Notes: generated from the letters alone by a model not told the origin. Counted from the stretch's first letter, positions 46,500-58,823 are shown. The stretch: 64,000 nucleotides of DNA from Megaleporinus macrocephalus (GCA_021613375.1 CM038702.1:29343349-29407348); one strand, 5' to 3'. A program made the numbers and translations.

Positions 46500-48840
46500 A
46501 TAAGCCAATCGCAGGAACGGGCGTAAAACTTGGTGTCCCCTGACAACATCCACTCATGCAACAAAACCATCACCCAGTGATACCAATGACTTTGTCCAGA
46601 ATACCTCAACCACGCCTCCTATTCGCTTGGAGAAGATTTGGGGAATCCACCAATTCAATTCATGTTACTAACTTCACTGGTCTGAGTGACCTGGAGTTAA
46701 TGGGTACCCTGAATGCTGTGTTACAAGGTTCAGCCCAAAGCTGGTGGTTGGCTACTAAAAGCAAGGTAAAGAGTTGGGAAATGTTCAAGAAAGCGTTTTT
46801 TAAAGCATTTTTGTCAGAGGACTACTCGGTTGAAATAGAAGGACAACTTCATACCATGGTGCAAGCGCCTAATCAGCGCCTCAGAGATTTTGCATATGAT
46901 TATAGAGCCCTGTGTCTGAGGTGGCGGTTCCTCAATGCCTGTAATCCTTGTCTGGCCAGTGGATTAAGAGACACAGTGAAAACGATAGACCAACTGGTAA
47001 AGACAGGGTCCATGGTTGAAAAGGACTGGGCTTCTTCTAAAGGATACTGGACTCTTGTGCAGAACGTCAACACTGCGGAACGCACCACCCGGAAACAACA
47101 AAAAAGAGGAAATGAGAAGGGCCTAAACGATGGAACTCAGTGGACAGTAGAAGGAGGACCCTCTCTTCTCATTGTTCCGGTTCAGATCCGTGGAGCTAAA
47201 TGAGATGCCATATTGGACACAGGTAGTACGTATACGCTCATTCAAGAAAGCCTGTGAAAGGAGATATCCAGAGAGCAAGAAATTCTGCTGCCCTGTGGAA
47301 ATCAAAGCAGTAGCGAAATTTCCTCCTGTCCTCAAACTGCACAAAGTTCCCTTACAATATTGATACTTATGTATTGAGCGATGACTGACTCTACATGCCT
47401 GTATTACTGGATTTGGACTTTCTAGTACTCAGTAAAATGACGCTTCAGCCTCACACCAATTTCTCACTAAAACAAAAGCCACACTGAACTGGTCTAACAA
47501 AGAGGGTTGGATTAATTTTTATATGGCCACTGCAAGGAAAAGAATAGAAGATGATGTGATTGCCACTCCTGAATGTGTTCAGTCATTGCTTCGGAGGTGG
47601 CCCACTGTATGGACAGACAGGCTGGGTGCTACCAAGATTGTGTCGCATCGACATCTTTACAGACCACAGCCTTACATGGGCCTTCAACTCCCCAAAGACT
47701 CTACAACAACTGAGGAGAATATCTGTTTAGCAGCAGCATACTGGTGTGATTTGCCGTGCACACTTCAAGTCATTGAAACCGCGCAGAAAGCAGCATGGTG
47801 TGTGAGCTAGTAAAGGATTCCTATCCAAGTACTAAGATGGGGCGGGTGCACTATCAGGAGCAGCAAGGTGTTCTCTGCTGCGGAGTGCCCTCGAAATTTG
47901 GTGGGTATAACCTTCAGTTGGTAGTCCCTTAACAAATGACTGGGAAATTCCTAGATTACTTCCACAGAAGCCTATTTGGAGGTCACCTCAGGAGAATAAA
48001 AACCCTCAGGAAGATTCTGGAGGTGGCATGGTGGCCAAGTATAAGGAAGGATGTGTCAAGGAGTGTCAAATCTGCCAACAGTACAAGGGCCCAAATGGGG
48101 GGAATTGTTTCCTTAATGTGATGCAAAGATGCCGCCTGTGTGTCGAATACTGAAAGATGAGATATTCACCCGTTGGGGTGTGCCTGCTCACCTTGTTTCA
48201 GACAGAGGACCACAGTGGACCAGTGAGATGATGGCTAAATTATGTGAGGCGTGGGGGGTAACTCAGAAACTGACCACGGCATATCACCCCCAGACAAATT
48301 TGAAGGCCATGATTTGTAGGGAAAGACCACCAAGACTGGGACCGGTGTTTACCGGAATTTCGTCTGTCTATTAATACAGCTGTTCACGAGTCCACTGGGG
48401 TCTCGCTGGCTGTGTTGGCGCTGGGGCGCTCCATTAAGGGCCCATTTGAATGCTTCATTGCGGTAGCACCTACACCAGGCACGGCAGCTTATAACACATT
48501 ACATGATAATGCTAACTTGATTAAGGAGGTAGAGAGACACCTGGGTGTGGCTAACTCCAAACAAGCCAGGTATTATAATGCCCGATGCAGATGTGTACAG
48601 TTTGCCGTTGATGATCTGGCTTGGATCAAGGCACATCCACTGTCCAATGCCTAGGTGAAATTCTCAGACAAACTTGCTCCTAAGTGGAAAGGACCGACTA
48701 GGGTTGAGAAACAAGTAGGTCCCATTAATTACAAAGTGAGATGGGGTACAGCTCAAGAAAGGGTGGATAACATTAATGTCGTTGATCTAAAACTCTATTA
48801 TGGACCTTCGGTGCCGCTGGCTGGGGGGGGGGGGGGTCTG
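46500..48840 (+). pseudogene. Ty3/Gypsy relic 2, RT deleted
   Basis: Gag-like frame at 46556-47203 (GSAQSWWLATKSKV, FKKAFFKAFLSEDY, RLRDFAYDYRALCLRW). It ends in a TGA followed in the same frame by a protease motif, ILDTGSTYTLI (catalytic Asp codon at 47216). Pieces of the linker follow, then an RNase H end (DHSLTWAFNSPKT, near 47660-47700). Most of the reverse transcriptase is missing. Integrase pieces remain: [10 protein letters not shown], the zinc-finger part near 48045-48085, VSDRGPQWTSEM and AYHPQT. A C-terminal fragment (KWKGPTRVEKQVGPINYKVRW, split by stops) ends at a G run (48826-48837). Deletions and stops make it non-functional. Confidence 0.85.
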
Positions 48841-50190
48841 TAGGCCCACAGCTAGCTATGTCTTTTTACATATTTTTTGTGTGGTTTAGCATGGTGTACT
48901 ACCATGGGGTGTGTAGCAGCCCTTGGCCTCGAAGAAAAGACGCGGAGAGTTTCTAAAACGGGTGGTAAATTTTATTTCGCTTGCTGGACTTCAAAGTCAA
49001 CTGAAAACTTCATGTGAGTAATGACACACAAACACAGCTTAACATCCCCTTTACAGCAACATTTTTAGTTCCACGCTCCACCTGCCAAGGGTGCAGTTTT
49101 TAGCGAAGTTCTGAGCAGTTTCTCCCTTCGGTTTTAACCTCTTTCTTAAGCTGACAATGCTATGTAAGCATGCAATGAACAATGGCAAAGTTACTCGTCT
49201 GCATACCTCTAAGTAAAGAACAGTATTTACAAAATTAACACACAAAAAAAATATTACAAACCTTAGCTTCAACGATCATTTCAAATTAATGCTGGGAAAA
49301 ACACAAAGTGAAGCTACTAGCTTCCCGCGCTGCTGTGGCACCACATCCGCTCTAGACCTTAAAGGCGCAGTTGCGAATTTTATAGTCTGAGCGAATGGTC
49401 ATTTACAGGGTGTACATTTGGTATAATTTTGTGCTGTTTTATATTAGCTATCCACATATTACCTCAGTCGCTACGTCATGGAACCATCGGCCAATCCGGA
49501 CCGTATCCGGTATAAACACGGTACCAGGAAGCGCATGGGAAAAGAGAGAGGGTGAAGCCGGCTGGTTCGTAGCGTTGGGATTACTTCCACGTAAAGGCTG
49601 ACTTTGTCGGCCTGCACGCCTTATTTCTTAAAGTACTTTTTCCGCCTTTTTTGGACCCCGCATGGAAGGAGCAGCGGTGAAGTTTGTGGTGGATTGGTTT
49701 CCTCACGCTGTCTACTTTCCCCGCGGAGCAGTGAAAGGGGAGACCGCCGTGTCTTACCCCTGTTGAACTGATGCCGTGTTGTGGGACAAACTGACTCTGG
49801 CTATGTTTCTTGCGCTCTTACACACGCACGCTCGCACATATGCACACGTGCACTCACACACACACTCACACCCATACTCTACTTTGGAATGTTCATAAGG
49901 GTTCTGGCCTTGAGATCGCCGCATCTCTTTGTTGTTTGTTGTATGAAATTTGGATGCAGTGTGTTTAAAGGTAAATGTCTGATTAGTTTGGGTGATCATT
50001 CGAGCAAATAAATGGTAAATTTGCTCACATCATATTTTTTTTTTATCTGTGTCAAGCTCAATAATGGCATGTTTCTCACTACGCCGTCCTTAGAAGGTGT
50101 TTTGGTAACCTTGATTGGGGAAATCGGTTTTTGCATAGAGGCGACTGTATTATATTGTTGTTAGCTCATACAGGTAAATCTCTGGCAACA
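48838..50190 (+). repeat. Probable 3' LTR of Gypsy relic 2
   Basis: Lies between the end of pol and the next satellite B island and starts TGTAGGCCC. It includes a CA/CG-rich simple stretch (49822-49880) and an AATAAA near 50007. No matching 5' LTR is present, so the assignment rests on position only. No gene is recognised in it. Confidence 0.4.
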
Positions 50191-50194
50191 GTTA

Positions 50195-50850
50195 CAAACA
50201 AATACATGCTGAGAAAGGGGTCAAATTCATTGACTCTGACTATGTGCTCATATTAAAAGACAATGGCTATGCAAGTTAGGGAACAACTAGAATCAGGCCC
50301 AAGACACAACACCTTAAGCATGGAGGTCATGATAAATGGTTGTGGCTATTGGAGATTATAGACATCCACAGTGAATGCCTAGAGATCCAACACCTCCAGC
50401 AAATGGGTCTCCTTCAATAAGGATGGCTGTAGGGCCTCTGACACAGAATCAATATCAAGACACAGTACATTGAGTCAAGGGTTTAAATTTAGAAAGTGTG
50501 GCTTTGGGAGTTCTACATTAACCTGAATCAGACCAAGAGGGCGAAGAACATCAGAATAAAGGTCCCATTCAACAGGTTTTGATGAAAGAACTCTGACAGT
50601 CAGACACGCTCAGGCCAATATCTCACACCACATTCACTGACGCGGTCTTATTAATTGGCAAAGGCCCTAAGCAAAGTCAAGCTCGATATCCAAAGCCATC
50701 AATGTGGGGGCCAAATTCATTAAGACAGGCTATGAATTAGACCGATGAACAAATACATACAAAAAAGGCGTGCTCATATTGAAAGACAATTGCTATGGGA
50801 GTTAGGACACACCTAGAATCAGGCCAGAGACACAAAACCTTAAGCATCAA
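50195..50850. repeat. Satellite family B island
   Basis: Nearly a full higher-order unit: gaaaggggtcaaattcattg, acaacaccttaagcatggag, gatccaacacctccagc, cacagtacattgagtc, attggcaaaggccctaa, ggccaaattcattaagac. Confidence 0.9.
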
Positions 50851-50859
50851 GCCCCGCAA

Positions 50860-53231
50860 ATGCCAAACACATGCCAAACTTGCGTCTTCAGTTCAGCCAC
50901 TGGTCCCAGCTGTGTACACCCTTTGAGACCCCATAGGTTTTCCTTTATATCGCCAGTTAATTCTGTGACGCACATCAATCTTTTTTCCTCTTCCCGCCTT
51001 TCACGGTTCACTACACTACCCCTTCCATTAAAAAAAAAAAAATGTCCCCATGCTCACTAAAACAGTATTACACACATAATCTTCGAAGTGTTTTGGCGTA
51101 TACCGCTTGCGCTGTGCTCGTTGTTCTCGGAGGGTTTGCTGTACCACCGGACTAACTGGCTCAACTGTCAGTTCAGTCCCCGCAGATACAGACAGCTGTG
51201 TTTGTTTAGTACTACAGGGGTCCATCTCTGGTACCAATATGTGGCGTCGCTGCACTTGTAGCCATCATGTTACAGGGATCTTGGGGCTCCTGCCAACTTG
51301 CTGTAACTTAGACCTGGACGACGGTCCTGGCTGCTCGGGTGCGGTGGACTGGGCGACGGTCCTGAATGTAGCTTTGAACGGCCAACCTCAGTTGCACCTG
51401 TCTTCTGTAAATCCTATCTGTCCAATACTTGCATCTTGAACTTTGTACTAGCTTTGGTGCTACTACGGTAAGCCATCATAACAAAAGGCAGCAGTATGTC
51501 CCAATTATTCTGATTGGTCTCCACAAAAGAGGCCAACATACTGACAAGAGTACGATTCAGTTTTTCGAGTCCATCTGACTGTGGCTGTTAGGGAGACATG
51601 CAGATCTTATCAATCTCTAATAACCGGCATAATTCTTTAAACAGGGATGATTCAAATGTCCTACCTTGGTCAGTAAGGATAACATGGGGCATTACCCACC
51701 TGCTCTCGCTACAGTGCCTGCTTCTTGATTGGGTAATGCAAAGCTCTCAGCCCATTTCGAGAAATAATTAGCAACAACCAAGATATATCTGTTACCAGCT
51801 GCCGTCACTGTAAGAGGACAGACTATATCTAGAGCAATATGCTGAAAAGGGCGCGTTACTACTGATGGCATTACGGGAGCCCTAGGGGCTTTCCCAACAA
51901 TTTTATGTGTGGCACATATCTCACATGTTCAACACCAATCTTTAACATCCTTCCTCCATCCAGCCAAAAAAATGCTTTTGTAATTTATCCTTAAGCTTTG
52001 CTACCCCTAAATGTCCACCTGTCCTTGTATGATGAAGACTATGCAAAATCCTTGGCACCCATGATTTAGGCAAAACCACCTGCCTACCACCAATGTGGCT
52101 TTGGCTCCCACTAAATCGTACCAACAAGTCCTGCTCCACTTCCAACTGGTCCCATAACTCCAGCAGACGTCTCAGCGTTGGAGTGTCATCGTTTCCCCAC
52201 TCTTCTTTCTGCCCCTTTACCTTCATCTGCTTGACCTTCTGTATGTCTGCATCCTCCCTCTGGGCCGTAGCCAAATCCCATGTCTGCAGTGGTACCCCCG
52301 TTCTTCCTGTACATGGTGCACCAGCTGAATAGGTTACTTCAGAGACTCACAGGTTGAAATCAGGTCCTGCACAGGGGTAACCTCTCTTCAAAGGACTCTG
52401 CAGACACAACAGACTTGAGCCCCAGTATCTAATAAAAATGGGATTCTTGCAGCATTTATTTCCAACTCTAAATAAATACCACTACCCGACTGAGTGACTG
52501 GAACCACTATTACGCCTTACATCACGCCCACATTCCCAACACACCTTTAAGCCCTAGCCTCATAACCCTCTGCCCTACGACTAACTTCATTATAACTAGG
52601 CCTCCTAACAGCACTGTCTTGGTTAACAGAAGCACTTGAAGCAGTACACGAGCGGCCAAAAGCCTCTCTTAGCTCTTTTACTTCTTGCCTTAAGGCCTGG
52701 ACCATGGCCATCATTTCCAGCTCATGCGGTCTTCTATTTAATACCCTCGTTTCTAGTTCCACCCCCTGTACACGAGAGTCAACTGCCTGTTTTTCAAAAT
52801 CCCTAATAAGCTCCAACTCTGCTGCTAAATTAATTGCTTCTTCCAAATTAGTGGGTTTTGTACTACGCAGCTGAATACCAAGGTCTCCATCCCCAACATG
52901 CATAATGAAATGATCTAGAGCCAGTTACATCTAAACATGAATAGGCTTGCTCAGCCAATCTGCGCACCGCATTCCCAAAATCACATACTGATTCTTTACT
53001 TTGTCTACGTCTATTGGAAAAATCAAACCTATTCCATTCAGAACTTCCTGACCTAGTCAGATACCTCCCCATCATTAACTTCAAACCCTCAAAAGTTTCT
53101 CGGACCGCTACAGGAAGACCGCAATAAATTTTGTGTGCCCTATGTGATAAAGCAAAGTCAAAAAATTTAATTTCTCCGACTCCCCCCAGCCACTCAAAGG
53201 CTTTGGAATGTTTTAAAATGCTGTAAAGCAT
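50860..53231 (-). pseudogene. Ty3/Gypsy relic 3, minus strand, RT deleted
   Basis: On the minus strand, Gag-like frames come first: 53231-52863 (GRYLTRSGSSEWNRFDF, ESVCDFGNAVRRLAEQAY) and 52903-52547 (ELIRDFEKQAV, a coiled region). A protease/RT gap follows. Next are an integrase zinc-binding segment at 52274-51942 (RRLLELWDQLEVEQDLLVR, HTRTGGHLGVAKLKDKL) and a core start near 51850 (HIALDIVCPLTV). A C-terminal tail at 51255-51028 ends with PKHFEDYVC. The reverse transcriptase is absent and the rest carries stops. The A run at 51029-51040 (a T run on the minus strand) and 50860-51000 may be part of its 3' end or LTR. Confidence 0.8.
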
Positions 53232-53760
53232 GATTTTACTTTAAAACCACCATAGTAGTTAAACGCTGAGTTTTCCTTTATGATTTTTGTGAAAATGCAA
53301 CAGAAGTGGTCTGCTAACAAGTTTAAATGCAAAACATGAGTTGCTAATCAACTTGGGCAAAGTTTTCTTCTCATGGCTGTAAAAGTCATTGAAGCTCACT
53401 AAACACACTGAAAATGTGTTTGCAGCACTGTACAAGCGCTCAACGGCTTTAGAATAGTCTGAATTGCTGCTGAAAATGATTTTACGTAAAAACATGTTCC
53501 ACCATGGAAGTTTGTCAAAATGCAACAATAAGGGGCTTCTATTCTGTTAAAGGCAAAACACAAGTAAATAAGCAACTTGGGCAATTTTATGTGCTCATAG
53601 CTGTAAAAGTCATTGAGATTCCCCTTATGTGCTGTAAATTAATTGTAGTATTGTAGAAGCCCTCAATGGCTTTCGAATGGTCTGAACTGCTGATGAGCAT
53701 TATTTTATGTGAAAGCATCATAGTTATACATAGAAAAATGCAACAGAAAGGGCCGCAACA
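53232..53760. repeat. Satellite family A island
   Basis: Two to three monomers with gcaacagaagtggtctgcta, ctcatggctgtaaaagtcat, ctttagaatagtctgaatt and ctttcgaatggtctgaa, as at 11838-12890. Confidence 0.85.
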
Positions 53761-54490
53761 GTTTCTGGAATAGTGGTGATATTAGATGAGTTTGGCTATA
53801 GGAGCTCTGAGAGGCAGTCAGCGTTAATACACACCACATTCAGTGAAAATGTAGTATTTATGAAGCCAGCCTGAATGAGTTGTAAAGCAACGATCTGGCG
53901 ATCTAACACATCCAGAGTATCCAGAGTTTCAATCAAGCTAATTCACTGAAGGTGTCATATTCATTAAGCGTGGCTGTTGTAAAACAAGCAAAATAAGGCT
54001 AGAAACCCAGTGCATAAGGTTCATATTTAATGAGAATGGCTGGTTGAGCTGTGAGACAACCAGGTTCAATGTCTAGATCATGCACATTCAGTGACGAGGT
54101 CATATTCGTGGATCATAGTTGTGGGAATTGTAAAACAACCAGAATTAGGGCAGAGCAAGCAAAGGGGTCATATTAAATGAATATGGCTATAGGAGTTCTA
54201 AGACAGTCACAATTAATATCTAGAAACACCACATTCAGTGACAAAGTAGTATATAGGGAGCGTGGCTGTGGGAATTGTGAAACAACAAAAATGAGGACAG
54301 ACACCCAACACCTTCAGCAGAGGAATTATATTCAATGGGGTTGGCTGTAGGAGCTCTAAAACAGCCAGAGTTAATGTCTAAACCCAGCACAAACAGAGTG
54401 CAGGGATCATATTCGTGCAGCATTGCTATGTATGTAGTAAAACAACCATAAAAAAAGCCAGAGGCCCAACACCTATGGTCATACCCATAC
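53761..54490. repeat. Satellite family B, diverged island
   Basis: About nine subunits of roughly 80 bp with ggtcatattcaNt, ggctgtgggaattgt and cacattcagtgac. They have diverged from the other islands and do not follow the same higher-order unit. It follows family A directly, as at 12890. Confidence 0.82.
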
Positions 54491-54690
54491 GCAAATGTAG
54501 CATATGTACATATGTGAGGTTTTCAGATATGTAATATATGTCCATATAATGTAAAAACATATATAAAACATATTAGAAATTTGAGTAATTATTTATTTTG
54601 ACACGTCTGGCCCATAGAAATATGTATGCATATGTATGTGTAATATATATATATATATATATGTAAAATATATTACTTTCAGTCAGCCCC
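54491..54690. repeat. Low-complexity ATATGTA-rich stretch
   Basis: Repeated ATATGTA/CATATG words and a short (TA)n run near 54645-54662. No gene. Confidence 0.8.
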
Positions 54691-54694
54691 CCAA

Positions 54695-55475
54695 AAAAAC
54701 TGGCAAACCATCAGGCGGCTTAGGCATGGAAAGCAGCTCTTCATGAACACTGTATACAGTGAGGGTGAGGAGCTGTTGACTAGGAAGGTCGTTGGGGATG
54801 GAAGGAATACTTTGAGGATCTCCTCAATCCCACCAACACGCCTTCCGAAGAGGAAGTAGAACTTGGGGACTCAGACGGGGCTCGTCTATCACTCGGGCTG
54901 AAGTAGCCAGGGTAGTCAAAAAACTCCTTGGTGGCAAGGCTCCGGGGGTGGATGAGATCTGTCCTGAGTTCCTCAAGGTTCTGGATGACACAGGGCTGTC
55001 TTGGCTGACACGCCTCTGCAACATTTTTGCAGATGATGTGGTCCTGCTGGCATCATCAAACTGTGACCTCCAGCTCTTGCTGGATCAGTTTGCGGCCGAG
55101 TGTAAAGCGGCTGCGATGAAAATCAGCACCATGGTCCTTAGTCGGAAAAGGCTGGAGTGCCCTCTCCAGATTGGAAATGATCTCCTGCCTCAAGTGGAGG
55201 AGATTAAGTATCTCGGGGTGAGGTGATTCGGGCATCTGGTTAGGATGCCTTCTGTACGTCTCCCTGTGTCCGACTAAGAGGAGACCCCGGGGAAGACCCA
55301 GGACATGCTGGAAGGATTATATCTCTCGGCTGGCCTGGGAATGCCTCGGTATCCCCCCTGGAGGAGCTAGAGGAGGTGGCTGGGGAGAGGGAAGTCCGGG
55401 CTTCTCTGCTTTGACTGCTGCCCCCGCGGCCCGGATCCCCGGAAAAACGGTAGACAATGGATGGATGGACCTATG
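54695..55475 (+). pseudogene. RTE-clade LINE, internally deleted
   Basis: A 5' part resembles the endonuclease-RT linker (KTGKPSGGLG, GKAPGVDEICPEFLKVL, 54930-54985). It jumps directly to the RT catalytic segment FADDVVLLASS (55026-55058) and its downstream domain, with RKRLECPLQIG. It ends with the C-terminal TCWKDYISRLAWECLG-type block (55300-55350) and a GGATGGATGG tail (55459-55468). This end is typical of Rex3/RTE elements of fish. Fingers and palm parts are deleted, so it is inactive. Confidence 0.82.
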
Positions 55476-55610
55476 AAAACACAGAAAAATATTAAAATAA
55501 ATAAAAATAGTAAATAAAACAAAACATACGTACAGATTTGCATGTGATAATAAAACACCAATGTTTATTTAAACATTTAATAAAATTGAAAACTTTTAAA
55601 GGAAAGCATG

Positions 55611-56755
55611 CAAGGCTTTAGTATAAAGATACGTCTTAAAAAACATTTTCCAGAACATTTTCAGGACATTGACAAAATAGCTGGTATGATAGACCAGCTG
55701 TGACTACATTTAACCAATGTACTGTGTACTGTGACTACAACTAACCAAATTAACTGTGTTTACTTGGATAGTCAGTTACGTCAGTAGCAGCTATGGTCAT
55801 CGCTCAGTAGTTCACCTTAATTTTACTAAAAATCCAGTTTTAGGGCAATGTCACTGGATGAACTACAGTAAGGAGTTGCCTACATTACCTGCGAGCAACG
55901 CTCGCCTCAGGGTTTCTTCTTCAGGTCAGTCCTTCACTCGACAATGTATGATGATCTGTCTGTAAAACAATTTTAACTAAACTCCCTCATTTTTATCCAT
56001 GCAAAGAGAGCAAACATGTTAACACTGGTTGTGTTGAGCTTAGCAGAACAGCGTCTGGTGGTCTCGGTCATTCACAGGGGATGTCGATTAGGTTTTGAAA
56101 ATATTTGGTGCCAACAAGAAGGCGAGAGATACAAGAAGGCGAGAGATATCGGTCAACCAACACTTCTTCAAATACCTATAACAAAGAAAAGATATGCATA
56201 TTTGCTTACTGACAGTCAATTCTTCGACTTCAGCACTTGATCCTTGTCCAAATGTCTTGAGTCGACTCTTTGGAGAGCTTAACGCAGCAGAGTTTATATA
56301 GCCGGAGTTTAATTACTTTCATGTTCTTCATGATAAACAGCGATAAAAGATGGTTTAATCCCTGTGTCTCTACTTTATCACACATTCCAGCAGCACTAGT
56401 TGAGAACCGAAACTGCTACACATGGAAAAATCACTCTTGACATAGATCCATATATGCATATATAGCGTTGCTCGCCGGTAATGTAGGCAACTCCTTACTG
56501 TAGTTCATCCAGTGACATTGTCCTCAAACTGGATTTTTAGTAAAATTAAGGTGAACTACTGAGCGATGACCATAGCTGCTACTGACGTAACTGACTATCC
56601 AAGTAAACACAGTTAATTTGGTTAATTGTAGTCACAGTACACAGTACATTGGTTAAATGTAGTCACAGCTGGTCTATCATACCAGCTATTTTGTCAATGT
56701 CCTGAAAATGTTCTGGAAAATGATTTTTAAGACTTATCTTTATACTAAAGCCTTG
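55611..56755. mobile_element. Foldback-type element with 292-bp terminal inverted repeats
   Basis: 55611-55902 and 56464-56755 are inverted copies (outer end CAAGGCTTTAGTATAAAGAT; inner end TACC-GCGAGCAACGCT). They differ by only a handful of substitutions and small indels. The 561-bp centre has no recognisable coding sequence. No clear target duplication was found. 55476-55610 and 56756-56850 show nothing distinctive. Confidence 0.85.
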
Positions 56756-56849
56756 GAAATATACATTTCCGTATTGGGAGACGGGGGCAATTCACCTTAA
56801 GTGTAGGCGTTTTGTTTATGTAAGGTGAATATGAAAGCTTTGAGGAACA

Positions 56850-57075
56850 TGAACTCAGGCCAGCAACACAATACCATCTTTGAACAACTCATCATACAGC
56901 TCTGTGGCAACCAGACTCAGGCCTGAGACACAAAGCTTTCAGCGTAGGCACCATTTTTATTAAAGCTGGCTGTGGTAGCTCTGTTCCAGCCAGACTCAGT
57001 GCTGAAACCCAGACGTTTCGGCATAGTGCTCATATTCATAGCAGAGGCCTCACTGGAGTCCCAAAAACAGGCAAG
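56850..57075. repeat. Diverged satellite B-like subunits
   Basis: About three units of roughly 80 bp, with cagactcaggcctgagacaca, ggcaccatttttattaaagc and ggctgtggtagctctgt. They are related to family B but strongly diverged. Confidence 0.6.
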
Positions 57076-57350
57076 TCGTTTTGTTCATGTGAGCAAACCG
57101 AAGGCGATGGTGGCAAGAAAAACTCCCTCAAGACAGGAGGAAGAAATCTTGGGATGAACCAAGACTCACAAGGGGTGACCCATCGTCCTCTGGTCAAAAG
57201 TATTTACATTTTACCAAGTTCACAATAAAAGCTAAGAGAATCTCTGTTTGAAGTATGGATGGTAAAAGCTTTAGGAACTGCACAGGTAGAGGCAGTCTCT
57301 GACTGATTATGTGACACCATCTTCTTGACGAGAAGCTCGGGTTCGGGGGA
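57076..57350 (-). mobile_element. L2-like LINE 3' fragment, antisense
   Basis: Contains gatggtggcaagaaaaactc, aagactcacaaggggtgac and ggaactgcacaggtagagg. These are reverse-complement matches to the LINE 3' end at 8540-8740 and to 13200-13390. Confidence 0.75.
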
Positions 57351-58320
57351 ACCTGACTGTCCTGCCAGAACGTTTGTAGCTGGATACGCGAGGGACGCGA
57401 GGGAGAATTGGCGTGTTGTGTGTCTGGTGACTCTCTCCGTGGAGGACACTGAGGATGTCTACATTTTGGCACTTTGATTATTGGGGTTATGCTGATTGGA
57501 TTAGGCGTTTCCCTGGTATATCTCGAAATTACAAGAGTCCGGTCAGCTGTCAAGAGCCCGGGAAAGCTGCCTGACATGATTAACGAAGTGGGCAGAGCTG
57601 TGGGAAACCAGACTGTGACTTTTTACAGCAAAATGGACAACATCTTGGGAACTTTGAGCTGCAGCATTGACAACATCTCGGAGAAGCTCTCAGCTTTGCA
57701 ACGCTGTGTGGAAAAGATTGAGGACCATCTTAAGACAGAGTGAAACTCGCTAAATTAGCGCGGTGCCACTCACCCAAACAACCTGAAGTCTAATCTGCTT
57801 TTGGCTCCCCTGTTATCAGCTTGACCTTGGCTAATAAGGCACAGCTGTTGACGAAGAAAATTCCTCAAGAAGAACACTGTCCAGAGAATCTTATCCCTCC
57901 CCCCACGCCTTCGCTGCTTGTTCCCGGCCAAGTGCGCGTGCGAGTCTCTGTTAGCACCGGATTCTGGCTGCTTACGGTGATGTCGCGCGAGGCTTGGTGT
58001 TGTGTCTTATACCCGGCCCACTTACCCGTTGCTAGTTGTGTCTTGCGTCTACTGATTGTGCCTATCAACAGAGATTTTTTGTATGTTCCTACTCTGCGCT
58101 CCACGGAGCTCAGTCTGGGGGTTTGAATTTTTTTTATCCTCTTCTCTCCCCGTGTTAACTCGTATGTTTCTAATTTGACCTGTCTTCCTGTCCTGTCTCC
58201 CCTCCCAATCGCCAATACCTTGTATCTGTATGTAACGGACGGGTTGATGTAAATTTCGCCGGTTCTTGTACTTGTACTTGTGACTGTGTGACAATAAAGG
58301 CGTTTTGAATTGAATTGAAA
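57351..58320 (+). mobile_element. Unclassified element with a membrane/coiled-coil frame and AATAAA tail
   Basis: The segment from about 57351 ends with an AATAAA (58293-58298) and a GAATTGAATTGAA tail (58307-58319), like a retroposed 3' end. An open frame (about 57450-57743) encodes a hydrophobic helix (LIIGVMLIGLGVSLVYLE) and then a roughly 70-residue amphipathic, probably coiled-coil part ending EKIEDHLKTE. There is no ATG at the start of the frame; the first Met is inside the hydrophobic segment. I do not recognise the family. Confidence 0.45.
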
Positions 58321-58817
58321 AGTGAGAGTGAACTGAGAGTGATCTTCTACCAGCATTCAGCAGGACAGGTGGGCAGCTGTGCCACCATTTTGAAAAAGGC
58401 AAAACTTGTCTTCTTTGCGGTTATGCTATATGCCAACTTCCAAATTTTAGCTCTCAAATCCCAAATGTTGCCCTTAACTAGAGAATGTACTTTATAAATT
58501 GCATTTAATTACAAAATATTATCCCTATTTTAGACTATATTAATCATTATATAGCGTTGATATTTTGTGTAACGCTAACTCTCAACAACAAACATCATAG
58601 GAAAATTTTTAATGCCTTTTAAGAACAAAACCCTTTAAACAACAATCTAGCATCTGTATTTATATCAGGCACAATATAGTCAACTGAAACAAAAAATGCC
58701 GAACAGAATTATTGTACTACCACTTCTATTTTTTGTATTGCACAAAACTGCATTTTTTCTGTATATTAAAATCTTTAAACACAGCCCAACACAGACAAGT
58801 TAATACAGAACTTGTTT

Positions 58818-58823
58818 TTATTA
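58818..58823 (-). terminator. tmem19: tmem19 polyadenylation signal candidate
   Basis: AATAAA on the minus strand, about 1.04 kb downstream of the tmem19 stop. Transcript data would be needed to confirm use. Confidence 0.5.

Noticed and set aside
51107..51439. 110-codon plus-strand frame
   Set aside because: Antisense to the C-terminal part of Gypsy relic 3, whose minus-strand reading has recognisable pol features.
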